A stretch of DNA of 64,000 nucleotides from the NCBI RefSeq assembly GCF_016756615.1, contig NZ_AP023262.1, positions 2,168,501-2,232,500 of the forward strand, read 5' to 3'. Made by a program: the position numbers and the translations under genes. This document shows positions 51,382-60,160 of the stretch, piece by piece. Position 1 is the first letter of the stretch. Each line of letters opens with the position of its first letter. This stretch comes from Mesorhizobium sp. L-8-3. Lineage in GTDB: Bacteria; Pseudomonadota; Alphaproteobacteria; Rhizobiales; Rhizobiaceae. Below the pieces are notes generated by a model. That model had not been told where the DNA came from, ran no database searches, and saw only the letters and a program-made list of their open reading frames with translations.

Positions 51382-52269
51382 ATGGACGAGAAAAAAGTTC
51401 TGGCGGATCGATTCGAGGCCAATCGCGGCCATTTGCTGGGAGTCGCCTATCGCATGCTGGGCTCGCGGAGCGAGGCGGAGGACGCAGTCCAGGAAGCCTG
51501 GGTGCGTCTCAACCGCACCGACACGGGAGACGTGGACAATCTCGGCGGATGGCTGACGACGGTCACGGCGCGTGTGTGCCTGGACATGCTGCGCTCGCGC
51601 AAGTCGCGGCGCGAGGAGCCGCTGGAAGCGCGAACGCCGGAGCCTGCAGCCGATGCCGGCCGGAGCTACGAACCGGAGCAGGAAACGCTGCTCGCCGACT
51701 CCGTAGGTCTCGCCCTGCTCGTGGTGTTGCAGACGCTGGCGCCGGCGGAGCGTGTCGCCTTCGTGCTGCACGATATCTTCGACTTGCCGTTCGAGGAGAT
51801 TGCGCCCGTGGTCGGACGCTCGGCCACGGCGGCGCGCCAGCTCGCCAGCCGCGCCCGGCGCAGGGTGCGTGGCACGCAGGCGGCGCCCGATCCGGACCGG
51901 AGCCGGCAGCGGGAAGTGGTCGAGGCTTTCCTCGCCGCTTCGCGCGGCGGTGATTTCGACGCCCTGTTGGCCGTGCTTGATCCCGACGTCGTGTTTCGGG
52001 CCGACAGGACGGCCGCGCAACTGGGGGCGGCGGCGGAGATCCGCGGCGCGGCCGCAGTGGCCGCTACCTTCAGGGGGCGCGCGCAAGGAGCGCTGGTCGC
52101 CCTCGTCGATGGGGCTGTCGGCCTGCTGGTAGCCCCCGGCGGGCAACTGCGCGTCGTCGTGCGTCTCACGATCGCTGACGGCAAGATCGTCGCGATCGAT
52201 GCGGTGGCGGACCCCGAAAGCCTCGGCCGCCTGGACCTGGCCGTGCTCGACTGGAAGACCGGAGCGTAG
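51382..52269 (+). CDS. ECF41-family sigma factor with C-terminal SnoaL-like domain
   Basis: Sigma70-family factor of 295 residues. Region 2 is GVAYRMLGSRSEAEDAVQEA (about 20-39) and region 4 is LAPAERVAFVLHDIFDLPFEEIA (about 122-144). A fused SnoaL-like domain (about 175-285) with the ADGKI element replaces an anti-sigma factor and regulates activity intramolecularly in this group. The usual WLPEP linker motif is not evident, only a weak TPEP. Neighbouring AhpD-like gene and upstream promoter support the assignment. Confidence 0.88.
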   Translation: MDEKKVLADRFEANRGHLLGVAYRMLGSRSEAEDAVQEAWVRLNRTDTGDVDNLGGWLTTVTARVCLDMLRSRKSRREEPLEARTPEPAADAGRSYEPEQETLLADSVGLALLVVLQTLAPAERVAFVLHDIFDLPFEEIAPVVGRSATAARQLASRARRRVRGTQAAPDPDRSRQREVVEAFLAASRGGDFDALLAVLDPDVVFRADRTAAQLGAAAEIRGAAAVAATFRGRAQGALVALVDGAVGLLVAPGGQLRVVVRLTIADGKIVAIDAVADPESLGRLDLAVLDWKTGA

Positions 52270-52318
52270 AAATCATGCCGGGACCCGGATCGGCTTGCCG
52301 CTTCGCCCCAAGTTGCCC

Positions 52319-52347
52319 TTGACAGGTGTTGTGGGTGACGCTATTCA
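52319..52347 (+). promoter_or_regulatory. Promoter of the ROK operon
   Basis: TTGACA (52319-52324), 17 bases, TATTCA (52342-52347). It is followed at once by the ROK-type operator palindrome, so the regulator would block clearance from this promoter. Confidence 0.5.
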
Positions 52348-52372
52348 TTAGTTCGTCAACTTGCCGAACTAA
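52348..52372. promoter_or_regulatory. ROK/XylR-type operator palindrome
   Basis: TTAGTTCG-N9-CGAACTAA with perfect 8-base arms, directly downstream of the -10 element. The TTAGTT/AACTAA ends resemble XylR operators of the ROK family. It lies 35 bases before the ROK gene, suggesting autoregulation of the whole operon. Confidence 0.65.
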
Positions 52373-52407
52373 ATGGCAAGCCGACCCAAGCAGAGAGGCA
52401 AGCACGC

Positions 52408-53613
52408 TTGAACGCCGCACGGTCACCTCTGATCAGGCAATATTCCCGACGCCTTGTCGCGGAGATCCTCCTGAAGGGCGAGCCCATCTCGCGCGCCGAT
52501 CTCGCCAGGACGACCGGCCTTTCCAAGCAGACGATGTCCGAAGTGATCGGCGAGCTCGAAGCGGGCGGCTGGGTGAGGCCGGTGGGCACCACGAGCGGCG
52601 GTCTCGGGCGTTCGGCCGTCACCTTCGAGATCGCTGCGGACGCCGCCTACTCGCTCGGCGTCGATCTCGGCGGAACGAAGATCTCGGCGGCGCTGGCCGA
52701 TCTCGTCGGCGGGATCGTGGCGGAGGCCACCGAGCCCACCGACCCGCGCGGCGGCCGGCATGTGCTGATGCAGATCCGCCAGCTTGCGCTCCGGCTCGCC
52801 GCTGGCAAGGGCATCGACGCCGGGCGGATCGGAAGCGTCGTGGTGGGCACGCCAGGCGTGCTCGACCAGGAGAGCGGCGCCATCACGCTCCTGCCCAACA
52901 TAGCCGGCCTCTCCGAGATCGACGTGCCCGCCATCCTTGCCGAGTTGTTCGGCCGGGCCGTGGCCATCGAGAACGACGTCAATCTCGCCATGCTGGGCGA
53001 AGCCTGGCAGGGCTGCGCCCAGGGCTGTGAGAACGCTGCCTTCCTGTCGCTCGGCACCGGAACCGGCCTCGGCCTGATCGTCAACGGCAAGCTCGCGCGC
53101 GGCGCCAATGGCGCCGCCGGCGAGATCTCCTATCTGCCGATCGGCGCCGACCTCTATTCGCCCGAGGCGCTTGCCGTCGGCGCCTTCGAGCTTGAAGTCG
53201 GCTCGCATGCGATCGTGCGGCGCTATCTCTCCGCGCGGGGAAGCGGGGCCGAGAGCGTCCGCGATGTCTTTGCCAGACTGGAAGCTGGCGACCTCGTTGC
53301 GGCATCCGTTCTCGACGACGTCGCGCGCAGCCTGGCCCTGGCGGTCGCCGCGCTTTGCTCGATCCTCGATCCCGAGATCATCGTGATGGGCGGAAGCATC
53401 GGAATGCGCCCCGAATTGCTCGAACGGGTCCAGGCGGCCTTGCCCGCAGCGTTCGCCCGGCCCGTCGTCGTGGTGCAGAGCCTGCTCGGCAACCGGGCCG
53501 GCCTGGTCGGGGCGCTGTCATCGGCCGTCAACAGCCTACACAACGCGTTGTTCGGCATAGCGGGGCTGCCAGGCGACCTCGCATTGCCTGCCATAGCGAG
53601 GGCCGCGGAATGA
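52408..53613 (+). CDS. ROK-family transcriptional regulator
   Basis: A 401-residue NagC/XylR-type repressor with an N-terminal winged helix (ISRADLARTTGLSKQTMSEVI, about 27-47) and a ROK sugar-kinase-like domain (LGVDLGGTKISAAL, then SLGTGTGLGLIVNG). The zinc-binding Cys cluster of kinases is not obvious, as usual for the repressor branch. The start is a TTG at 52408 behind AGAGAGG. It heads the operon encoding a ribose-type ABC importer, suggesting a sugar or glycoside-like inducer. It overlaps the M20 gene by ATGA. Confidence 0.9.
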   Translation: MNAARSPLIRQYSRRLVAEILLKGEPISRADLARTTGLSKQTMSEVIGELEAGGWVRPVGTTSGGLGRSAVTFEIAADAAYSLGVDLGGTKISAALADLVGGIVAEATEPTDPRGGRHVLMQIRQLALRLAAGKGIDAGRIGSVVVGTPGVLDQESGAITLLPNIAGLSEIDVPAILAELFGRAVAIENDVNLAMLGEAWQGCAQGCENAAFLSLGTGTGLGLIVNGKLARGANGAAGEISYLPIGADLYSPEALAVGAFELEVGSHAIVRRYLSARGSGAESVRDVFARLEAGDLVAASVLDDVARSLALAVAALCSILDPEIIVMGGSIGMRPELLERVQAALPAAFARPVVVVQSLLGNRAGLVGALSSAVNSLHNALFGIAGLPGDLALPAIARAAE

Positions 53614-54872
53614 AGCTCGACGCCGCACTGATCTCCCGCCTGCGCGCGGCGCTCGACACTGATGCCGCCGTCGATCTGTTGCGCCGCGCGGTCGGCACGC
53701 CGAGCGTCACAGGGACGGAAGCGGCCTTCGCACGGCTGCTCGCCGGTGAGCTCAAAGCGCTCGGTGCCGATGAGATCGTCCTCGACGACTTCGCACCGGG
53801 TCGGCCGAATGTGCGCGGCCTGCTGCGCGGGGCGGGCGAGGGGCCATGCCTGCTCCTCGCCGGTCATACCGACACGGTCCATGTGCGTGGTTGGGCCGAA
53901 CGCTGGGCCGGCACGGAGCGCGAAGACCCGTTCGGCGGGGCGATCGTCGACGGCGCCATCTGGGGACGCGGCACGGGAGACCTGAAGGCAGGCATCTGCA
54001 CCACCCTTGCCGCAGTCCGCCTGCTCTCAGCGGCCGGCATCGTGCCTGCCGGCGATCTCCAGTTCGCCTTCATCGGCGACGAAGAGAGCGGCGAACCGGA
54101 CACTGGCGTCAGCGCCGGCATCAAGGCCTTCGTCGCCGAGATCGAGGCAGGTGTCGTGCCGAGGCCCGATTTCGCGATCTATGTCGAGCCTACCCGGCTC
54201 AACATCTATCCGGCCCAGATGGGCTTCCTGATCTGCGACATCACCATCACCGGCCGTTCGGCCTATTTCGGCGTGCCCGAGCTCGGTATCGACGCGCTTA
54301 AGGCCGCGCATCAAGTCCTCTCGGCGATCTGGGCGCATTCGGCCGAGCTCGAGGCGCGCGCGCCGCACGATCTCGTCGGCCGGCCATTCGTATTGGTCAC
54401 AGGGCTCGAAGGCGGCGGCTACATCGCCGTCCCCGGCGAATGCCGCATCAGCCTGATCCTGAAGCTGCTGCCGGGCGAAGGCCTCGACAACGCGGTCGCC
54501 GGTCTCGAAAGGGCGGTGCGCGGCGCGGAGCTGGCGGAAGGCATCACGGTCTCCTTCGCCTATCCGGCCGGCCGCGACCACCGCTATGGCGGTATGCCGT
54601 CCGAAGTCTCGCCGCAACTGCCTGCGGTTGCCCTTCTCACACAGGCGGTCGAAGCCGTGCGCCCGGATCGCGGCCTGATCGAAGGCGCGCCCTATTGGTC
54701 GGAAGCGCCCTTCCTGATCAACCGGCTGGGCGTTCCGGCGGTCTATTGCGCGCCCGGCGACATCCGCAACTGCCACACGCTGGAAGAGCATGTGGTCGTG
54801 CAGGAATATCTCGACGGCATCGTGGCCTTCGCCGCCTTCCTCGCGGCCTTCGATCGGTCCGTCATCGAGTAA
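53610..54872 (+). CDS. M20-family peptidase/deacylase (ArgE/DapE-like)
   Basis: Zinc-dependent deacylase of 420 residues. Metal ligands are His in LAGHTDTVHV, Asp in GRGTGDLKAG, Glu-Glu in IGDEESGE, and a C-terminal His in NCHTLEEH. The family removes N-acyl groups from amino acids or splits dipeptides. In this operon it probably deacylates the imported compound; no closer assignment is possible. The ATG at 53610 overlaps the ROK stop; a longer frame from 53355 lies inside the ROK gene. Confidence 0.87.
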   Translation: MKLDAALISRLRAALDTDAAVDLLRRAVGTPSVTGTEAAFARLLAGELKALGADEIVLDDFAPGRPNVRGLLRGAGEGPCLLLAGHTDTVHVRGWAERWAGTEREDPFGGAIVDGAIWGRGTGDLKAGICTTLAAVRLLSAAGIVPAGDLQFAFIGDEESGEPDTGVSAGIKAFVAEIEAGVVPRPDFAIYVEPTRLNIYPAQMGFLICDITITGRSAYFGVPELGIDALKAAHQVLSAIWAHSAELEARAPHDLVGRPFVLVTGLEGGGYIAVPGECRISLILKLLPGEGLDNAVAGLERAVRGAELAEGITVSFAYPAGRDHRYGGMPSEVSPQLPAVALLTQAVEAVRPDRGLIEGAPYWSEAPFLINRLGVPAVYCAPGDIRNCHTLEEHVVVQEYLDGIVAFAAFLAAFDRSVIE

Positions 54873-54904
54873 CCGCCCGCAAGGGGCAAGATGGGAGAGC
54901 AGAG

Positions 54905-55972
54905 ATGGCATCTAAACAGAGACTGATGGCGGCCGCGCTGGGCGGCCTGATCGCCCTCGGAGCGGCGGGTTATGCCGCCGCCCAGACTGTCGGCCCGAAC
55001 GGCGAGGCCGCGACGCCGTCGAGCGCGCTGACGCTGAGCGAGGCCGAAGTGGCGAAGCTCAAGGAGGGCAAGCACACGGCAGCCCTTCTTTGGCACACCT
55101 CCTCCGACTTCGTCACCGCGGTGACGGCGGGCGCCACCGACGAATTCAAGCGGCTGGGCATCGAAGTGGTGGCCACAACCGATGCCGGCTTCGATTCCGC
55201 CAGGCAGCTTTCCGACGTCGAGACCGTCATGGCCAAGTCGCCAAGCGCGATCCTGGCGCTGCCGCTCGACCCTGTCGGCTCGGCCAAGGCCTTCCAGGGG
55301 GCCAGGGACAAGGGCGTCAAGCTGGTGTTCCTGTCCAATGTGCCTGATGGCTACAAGCAGGGCTCGGACTATGTGGCGATCGTCACAGACGACCTGTTCC
55401 AGATGGGCAAGCAGGCAGCCGACGTTCTGGCCAAGTCGCTGGACAGCAAGGGCAAGGTCGCCTGGATATTCCATGACGCGCAGTACTACGTGACCAACCA
55501 GCGCGACAACGCCTTCAAGACGACGATCGAGAAGGATTACAAGGACATGTCCATCGTCGACAGCCAGGGCATCGCCGACCCGGCGCGCGCCGAGGAGATC
55601 GCGCAGGCGCTGCTCACCAAGACGCCCGATCTCGACGGCATCTATGTGACCTGGGCGGAGCCGGCGGAAGGGGTGCTGGCCGCCCTGCGTTCGGCCGGAA
55701 ACAGCAAGACCAAGGTCACGACGCTCGACCTTTCGGAGCCGGTCGCGCTCGACATGACCCGCGGCGGCAATGTCGTCGGCATCGTCGCCGACAAGGCCTA
55801 CGAACTCGGCCGCGCCATGGCCACCGCCGCTGGCTACGGCCTGCTCGGCAAGGAAGCGCCCGCCTTCGTCGTGGCACCGGCCATCACCGTGACGAAGGAG
55901 AATGTCGCCGAGGGCTACAAGGAATCGCTCAACCGCGACGCCCCGCAGTCCGTGCTCGACGCAGCGAAGTGA
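54905..55972 (+). CDS. ABC importer solute-binding protein, first of a tandem pair
   Basis: Periplasmic binding protein of the ribose/autoinducer-2 class (type I fold, Peripla_BP_4), 355 residues. The signal peptide (about 1-26, ending AAAQ) is followed by VGPNGEAATPSSALTLSE and LWHTSSDFVTAVTAGA. Hinge-region segments include VTNQRDNAFK and YVTWAEPAEGVLAALR. The adjacent downstream gene encodes a clear paralogue. It is cotranscribed with the permease and ATPase genes, but the substrate is unknown. Confidence 0.88.
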   Translation: MASKQRLMAAALGGLIALGAAGYAAAQTVGPNGEAATPSSALTLSEAEVAKLKEGKHTAALLWHTSSDFVTAVTAGATDEFKRLGIEVVATTDAGFDSARQLSDVETVMAKSPSAILALPLDPVGSAKAFQGARDKGVKLVFLSNVPDGYKQGSDYVAIVTDDLFQMGKQAADVLAKSLDSKGKVAWIFHDAQYYVTNQRDNAFKTTIEKDYKDMSIVDSQGIADPARAEEIAQALLTKTPDLDGIYVTWAEPAEGVLAALRSAGNSKTKVTTLDLSEPVALDMTRGGNVVGIVADKAYELGRAMATAAGYGLLGKEAPAFVVAPAITVTKENVAEGYKESLNRDAPQSVLDAAK

Positions 55973-56021
55973 TCAATCGGCGGGGCCGCCGGTGGCCGCC
56001 CCGCCGTCACGGAGGAGTATC

Positions 56022-57071
56022 ATGGCTCATCTCATGAAGAACTCGATCGCCGCCTTGCTTCTGCTGGCGACGCCCGCCATCGCGGCCGCGACGACCAAGG
56101 GGCCGCATGGTGAGGCGGCGACGCCGGCCGCGAGCGTCACGCTGACGCCGGATCAGGAAGCGAAGGTCAAGGACGGCAAGTTCACGGCAGCCCTGTCCTG
56201 GCACACGACATCCGACTGGTCGGCGGCGGTAGGCAACGGCGCCAAGGATGAATTCGCGCGGCTCGGCATCGAGGTCGTCGCCGAAACCGACGCCGGCTTC
56301 GACGCAGCCAGGCAGAAAAGCGACATCGAGACCATCCTCGCCAAGAAACCCAGCGTGATCGTTTCGCTGCCGGTCGATCCCGAGACCGCTCCAGAGGCCT
56401 ACCGGCCCGCGCTTGCGGCCGGCGCCAAGCTGATGTTCGTGGACAATGCGCCGAAGGGCTTCGTCCACGGTAAGGACTACATCGCCATCTCCTCCGCTGA
56501 CCTGGTCCAGATGGGGACCAAGGCGGGCGAGGCCCTGGCCGGGAAGCTCTCCGGGAAGGGCAAGGTCGGCTACATCTTCCACGATGCCGACTTCTACGTC
56601 ACCAACCAGCGCGACCGTGCCTTCAAGGCCACGATCGAGAGCTTCCCCGACATGAAGATCGTCGCCGAGCAGGGGCTCGCCGACCCGGCGCGCGCCGAGG
56701 ATATCGGCAATGCCTTCGTGGCGCAGAACCCCGATCTCGACGCGATCTACGTGACCTGGGCGGAGCCGGCGGAACTGGTTCTCGCGGCCTTGCGCAACGC
56801 CGGCAACAAGCACACCAGCATCGTGACGCTCGACCTCTCGGAACCGCTGGCGCTCGACATGGTGCGCGGCGGCAACGTAGCCGCGATCGTCGCCGACGAG
56901 GCCTATGCGATCGGCACGACGGCGGCGCGCGCCGCTGCTCTCGGTCTCATCGGCGAGACTGTGCCTCCCTTCCTCGCGGTCGATGCCATCGCCGTCACCG
57001 GCGACAGCGTGAAGGAAGGCTGGAACAAATCGTTGCATCGCGATCCGCCTGCTTCGCTCGGAGGCAATTGA
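56022..57071 (+). CDS. ABC importer solute-binding protein, second of the tandem pair
   Basis: A 349-residue paralogue of the preceding protein. It shares GPHGEAATPAAS, SWHTTSDWSAAV, FYVTNQRDRAFKATIE, YVTWAEPAELVLAALR and LDLSEPLALDM almost position by position. It has its own signal peptide (about 1-21) and a GGAGGAG ribosome binding site. Its stop overlaps the permease start (TGATG). Two binding proteins for one permease could widen substrate range, for example two stereoisomers; this is inference. Confidence 0.88.
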   Translation: MAHLMKNSIAALLLLATPAIAAATTKGPHGEAATPAASVTLTPDQEAKVKDGKFTAALSWHTTSDWSAAVGNGAKDEFARLGIEVVAETDAGFDAARQKSDIETILAKKPSVIVSLPVDPETAPEAYRPALAAGAKLMFVDNAPKGFVHGKDYIAISSADLVQMGTKAGEALAGKLSGKGKVGYIFHDADFYVTNQRDRAFKATIESFPDMKIVAEQGLADPARAEDIGNAFVAQNPDLDAIYVTWAEPAELVLAALRNAGNKHTSIVTLDLSEPLALDMVRGGNVAAIVADEAYAIGTTAARAAALGLIGETVPPFLAVDAIAVTGDSVKEGWNKSLHRDPPASLGGN

Positions 57072-58039
57072 TGTCGGTCCAGTCGTCCCTCCGCCGTGTT
57101 CCGCTGCTCGGTCGGCTCGATCCCAGTGCCTATGTCGTCTATGTCGGCTTCCTGCTGATCTTCGCCGTCTTCGCGGTGGTGCTGAGGGACGACGGCTTCC
57201 TGACCACGTCCAACCTGCTCAACATCGTCCAGCAGACGGCGCCGGTCACCATCATGGCGATCGGCATGGTCTATGTGCTGACGGCAGGCGAGATCGACCT
57301 CTCCGTCGGCTCCGTTGTGGCGATCTCGGCCCTCACGGCTGCGGTGGTGATGCGCGAGCACCATTGGGTGCTCGGCGTCGTCGCCGGGCTGGGGGCGGGC
57401 GCCGTCATCGGGCTCGTGAACGGCACGCTCGTCGCCTATGTCAGGCTGCCGTCCTTCCTGGTCACGCTCGCCACCATGGGACTTCTGGCCGGCGTCGCCC
57501 GCTGGATGACCAATCTGCAATCCGTGCCGGTGACCGACGCCACTTTCACCGGCCTGTTCGGCTCCGGCTCGCTGTTCGGCATCCCGTCGCTGGTCATCTG
57601 GACGGCGGTGGCGGTCGCGATCGGCCACTATGTCTATCGCGAGACCCGCTTCGGGGCACATGTGCTGGCGACCGGCGACAATCCGCGCGCGGCGCGGGCC
57701 GCGGGCATCAAGGTCGACCGGCTGCGGCTCAAGGTGCTGGTGCTGGGCTCGATGTGCGCTGCCCTTGCCGGTCTGCTCTATCTCGGCCGCATCCAGGGCG
57801 CGCGCTATACGCTGGGTGAAACCGATCTGCTGACCGTGATCGCTGCCGTCATCGTCGGCGGCACCCGTCTCACCGGCGGAACCGGAACCGTGGTCGGTGC
57901 GCTGGTGGGCTCGCTGCTGATGGGCATGCTCAACAACGGGCTCATCCTGATGGGCCTTGCCGTCTCCGAACAGATGATCGTACGGGGCCTGATCATCCTG
58001 GCCGCCGTCGCGCTGACGCTGCGGGAACCGCAGCGCTGA
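57071..58039 (+). CDS. ABC importer permease (RbsC-like)
   Basis: Inner-membrane permease of the BPD_transp_2 family, 322 residues with about ten helices. Typical segments are LTTSNLLNIVQQTAPVTIMA, VLTAGEIDLSVGSVVAISAL, YVRLPSFLVTLATMGL and VIVGGTRLTGGTGTVVGALV. It forms the channel for the two binding proteins and the ATPase at 59261. Only this complete permease gene is present; a short hydrophobic remnant lies at 60059. Confidence 0.9.
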   Translation: MSVQSSLRRVPLLGRLDPSAYVVYVGFLLIFAVFAVVLRDDGFLTTSNLLNIVQQTAPVTIMAIGMVYVLTAGEIDLSVGSVVAISALTAAVVMREHHWVLGVVAGLGAGAVIGLVNGTLVAYVRLPSFLVTLATMGLLAGVARWMTNLQSVPVTDATFTGLFGSGSLFGIPSLVIWTAVAVAIGHYVYRETRFGAHVLATGDNPRAARAAGIKVDRLRLKVLVLGSMCAALAGLLYLGRIQGARYTLGETDLLTVIAAVIVGGTRLTGGTGTVVGALVGSLLMGMLNNGLILMGLAVSEQMIVRGLIILAAVALTLREPQR

Positions 58040-58055
58040 CCTCTGGAGGATCAAT

Positions 58056-59255
58056 ATGTTTCTGGACGTTCTCCGCCGCCGCAATTCCGGCCTGATCGAG
58101 GCGGCGATCCACCTCCACCAGGAGAAGAAGCTGCCGGCCAACAGCTACGTGATCGACACCGACACGGTCGAGCGCAACGCCCGCACCCTCCGCGAGACCG
58201 CCGACCGGCACGGGTTGAAGATCTTCGCCATGACCAAGCAGATGGGCCGCAACGGCGATTTCTGCGCGGCCGTCAGGCGCGGCGGGATCACCGAATCCGT
58301 CGCCGTCGACATGGAATGCGCGCGCGCCACCCACCGGGCCGGCCTCACGCTCGGCCATCTCGGCCATCTCGTGCAGGTGCCGCGCGCCGAGGCGGCAGCC
58401 GCCGCGCGGATGAAGCCGCGCTACTGGACCGTGTTCAACGACGAGAAGGCCGGGGAGGCTGTCGAGGCTCTACGGGCAGCGGACCATGACGGGCAGCTTC
58501 TCGCCCGCATCCAGGCCGAAGGCGACACCTTCTACCGGGGGCACGAAGGCGGCTTCCCGGCGGCCGACATCGTCGCGGTGGCAGAGCGTATCGAACGGCT
58601 CGGCAAGGGACGTTTCGCCGGCATCACGACGTTTCCGGCACAGCTTTTCGATGCCGCGACGCGGGCGATCAAGCCGACGCACAATACCGAGACCCTTCGT
58701 CGCGCGGCCGACGCGCTGGCCGCCGCCGGCCGCAAGGACATCGAGATCAACGCGCCCGGCACCACCTCGTCGGTAATGATCCCGGCGCTCGCCGATGTCG
58801 GCGCGACGCAATGCGAACCCGGCCACGGGCTGACCGGCACGACGCCGCTGCATGCGCTGGAGGACCTGCCGGAGGCGCCCGCCGTGGTCTATCTGAGCGA
58901 GGTGTCGCATCTCCATGGCGGCCGCGCCTATTGCTTCGGCGGCGGGCTCTATATCGACCCGGTCTTCCCGGACTACGACGTGAAGGCGGTCGTCTCCCGC
59001 GAGCCGACAACGGCGCAAACGGCGCAACGCAGCGTCGAGATCCCGCCGCCTGCGGCGATCGACTATTACGGGATGATCGACGCTTCGGGCCCGGCCGCGC
59101 CACGTGTCGGCGACAGCGTCGTCTTCGGCTTCCGGGCGCAGGCATTCGTCACCCGGGCCTATGTCGTCGGCATCTCCGGCCTCGCTTCGGGTTCTCCGGA
59201 AGTGCAGACGATCCACGACGCCTATGGCCGGCCGATCGACTGGCCGGAATGGTGA
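58056..59255 (+). CDS. YhfX-like PLP-dependent enzyme (alanine racemase fold)
   Basis: Fold-type III PLP enzyme of 399 residues close to E. coli YhfX. The N-terminal barrel has the PLP lysine in KIFAMTKQMGRNGDF, and HNTETLRRAADALAAAG and GTTSSVMIPALADVGAT follow. A C-terminal beta domain contains VVYLSEVSHLHGGRAYCFGGG. YhfX has no firm function to my knowledge; racemisation or elimination of an amino acid is plausible. It is embedded between the permease and ATPase genes of one importer, which ties its substrate to the transported compound. Confidence 0.82.
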   Translation: MFLDVLRRRNSGLIEAAIHLHQEKKLPANSYVIDTDTVERNARTLRETADRHGLKIFAMTKQMGRNGDFCAAVRRGGITESVAVDMECARATHRAGLTLGHLGHLVQVPRAEAAAAARMKPRYWTVFNDEKAGEAVEALRAADHDGQLLARIQAEGDTFYRGHEGGFPAADIVAVAERIERLGKGRFAGITTFPAQLFDAATRAIKPTHNTETLRRAADALAAAGRKDIEINAPGTTSSVMIPALADVGATQCEPGHGLTGTTPLHALEDLPEAPAVVYLSEVSHLHGGRAYCFGGGLYIDPVFPDYDVKAVVSREPTTAQTAQRSVEIPPPAAIDYYGMIDASGPAAPRVGDSVVFGFRAQAFVTRAYVVGISGLASGSPEVQTIHDAYGRPIDWPEW

Positions 59256-59260
59256 GTGCC

Positions 59261-60007
59261 ATGACCCCGGCTCTCAGCCTGCGCAACGTCCACAAATCCT
59301 TCGACGGCATCGTCGCCATCGAGGACTTCAGCCTCGAGATCGAGCGCGGCGAGGTGGTCGCGCTGGTCGGCGACAACGGCGCCGGCAAGTCGACGCTCGT
59401 GAAGATCATTTCAGGCATGTATCAGCCGACATCGGGCGAGATCCGCCTCGGCGGCGAGCCGGTGCATTTTACCGATGCCAGCCAGTCACAGGCCAAGGGC
59501 GTGCAGGTCGTCTATCAGGACTTGGCGCTTGCCGACAGCCAGACGGTCTACATGAACCTCTTTCTCGGCCGCGAGAAGACGAAGGGGCCGTTCGGCAAGC
59601 TCGATCGCGCCGCGATGATCGCTGAGACGGAGACGCTCGTGCGAGAACTCGACGTGCGCATCCCCTCGGCGAAGTCGATCATCCGCGACCTGTCGGGCGG
59701 CCAGCGCCAGGGCGTGGCCATCGCGCGCGCCACGCATTGGGCGACCAATCTGGTGCTGATGGACGAGCCGACGGCCGCGCTCGGCGTTGCCGAGACCGCC
59801 AAGGTCGAGGACATCATCCGCGGCCTCAAGGCACGCAACCTGCCGATCCTGATCATCAGCCACAGCCTCGACCAGGTGTTCCGGCTTTCGGACCGCATCT
59901 GCGTGCTGCGGCGCGGCCGCCAGATCGGCGTGCGCAAAACCGCCGAGACCGACAAGAACGAGATCGTCTCGATGATCACCGGCCTCAAGGCCGCCGGCGG
60001 GGCCTGA
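59261..60007 (+). CDS. ABC importer ATP-binding protein
   Basis: Single-cassette ATPase of 248 residues. Walker A is GDNGAGKST, signature LSGGQRQGVAIARA, Walker B LVLMDEPTAAL, and the H-loop His is in IIISH. It energises the RbsC-like permease; most ribose-type importers use a double cassette, so this is the single (FrcA-like) form. An ATG at 59249 four codons upstream overlaps the YhfX-like stop; I prefer 59261, which has GGTGAG in front. Confidence 0.92.
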   Translation: MTPALSLRNVHKSFDGIVAIEDFSLEIERGEVVALVGDNGAGKSTLVKIISGMYQPTSGEIRLGGEPVHFTDASQSQAKGVQVVYQDLALADSQTVYMNLFLGREKTKGPFGKLDRAAMIAETETLVRELDVRIPSAKSIIRDLSGGQRQGVAIARATHWATNLVLMDEPTAALGVAETAKVEDIIRGLKARNLPILIISHSLDQVFRLSDRICVLRRGRQIGVRKTAETDKNEIVSMITGLKAAGGA

Positions 60008-60058
60008 GCGGCTTCCAGGAATGCGAAAACAAAGTCACGCGTGTCGGGAACGGCCGGC

Positions 60059-60160
60059 ATGCGCGAGATCGTGCTTGCCTCGATCGTAGTGTTCGTGCTG
60101 ATGGCGATCATTCGCGGCGATGGCGGGCCGCGCCTGCCGGATCCTCGGAGGAAGACATGA
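60059..60160 (+). CDS. 33-residue membrane peptide or permease remnant
   Basis: MREIVLASIVVFVLMAIIRG followed by a polar, basic tail of 13 residues: one membrane helix. The stop overlaps the thioesterase start (ATGA), and that gene's ribosome binding site lies inside it, suggesting coupling. The helix also resembles the first segment of an RbsC-type permease, so it may be the remnant of a deleted second permease. The upstream ribosome binding site is weak. Confidence 0.35.
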   Translation: MREIVLASIVVFVLMAIIRGDGGPRLPDPRRKT

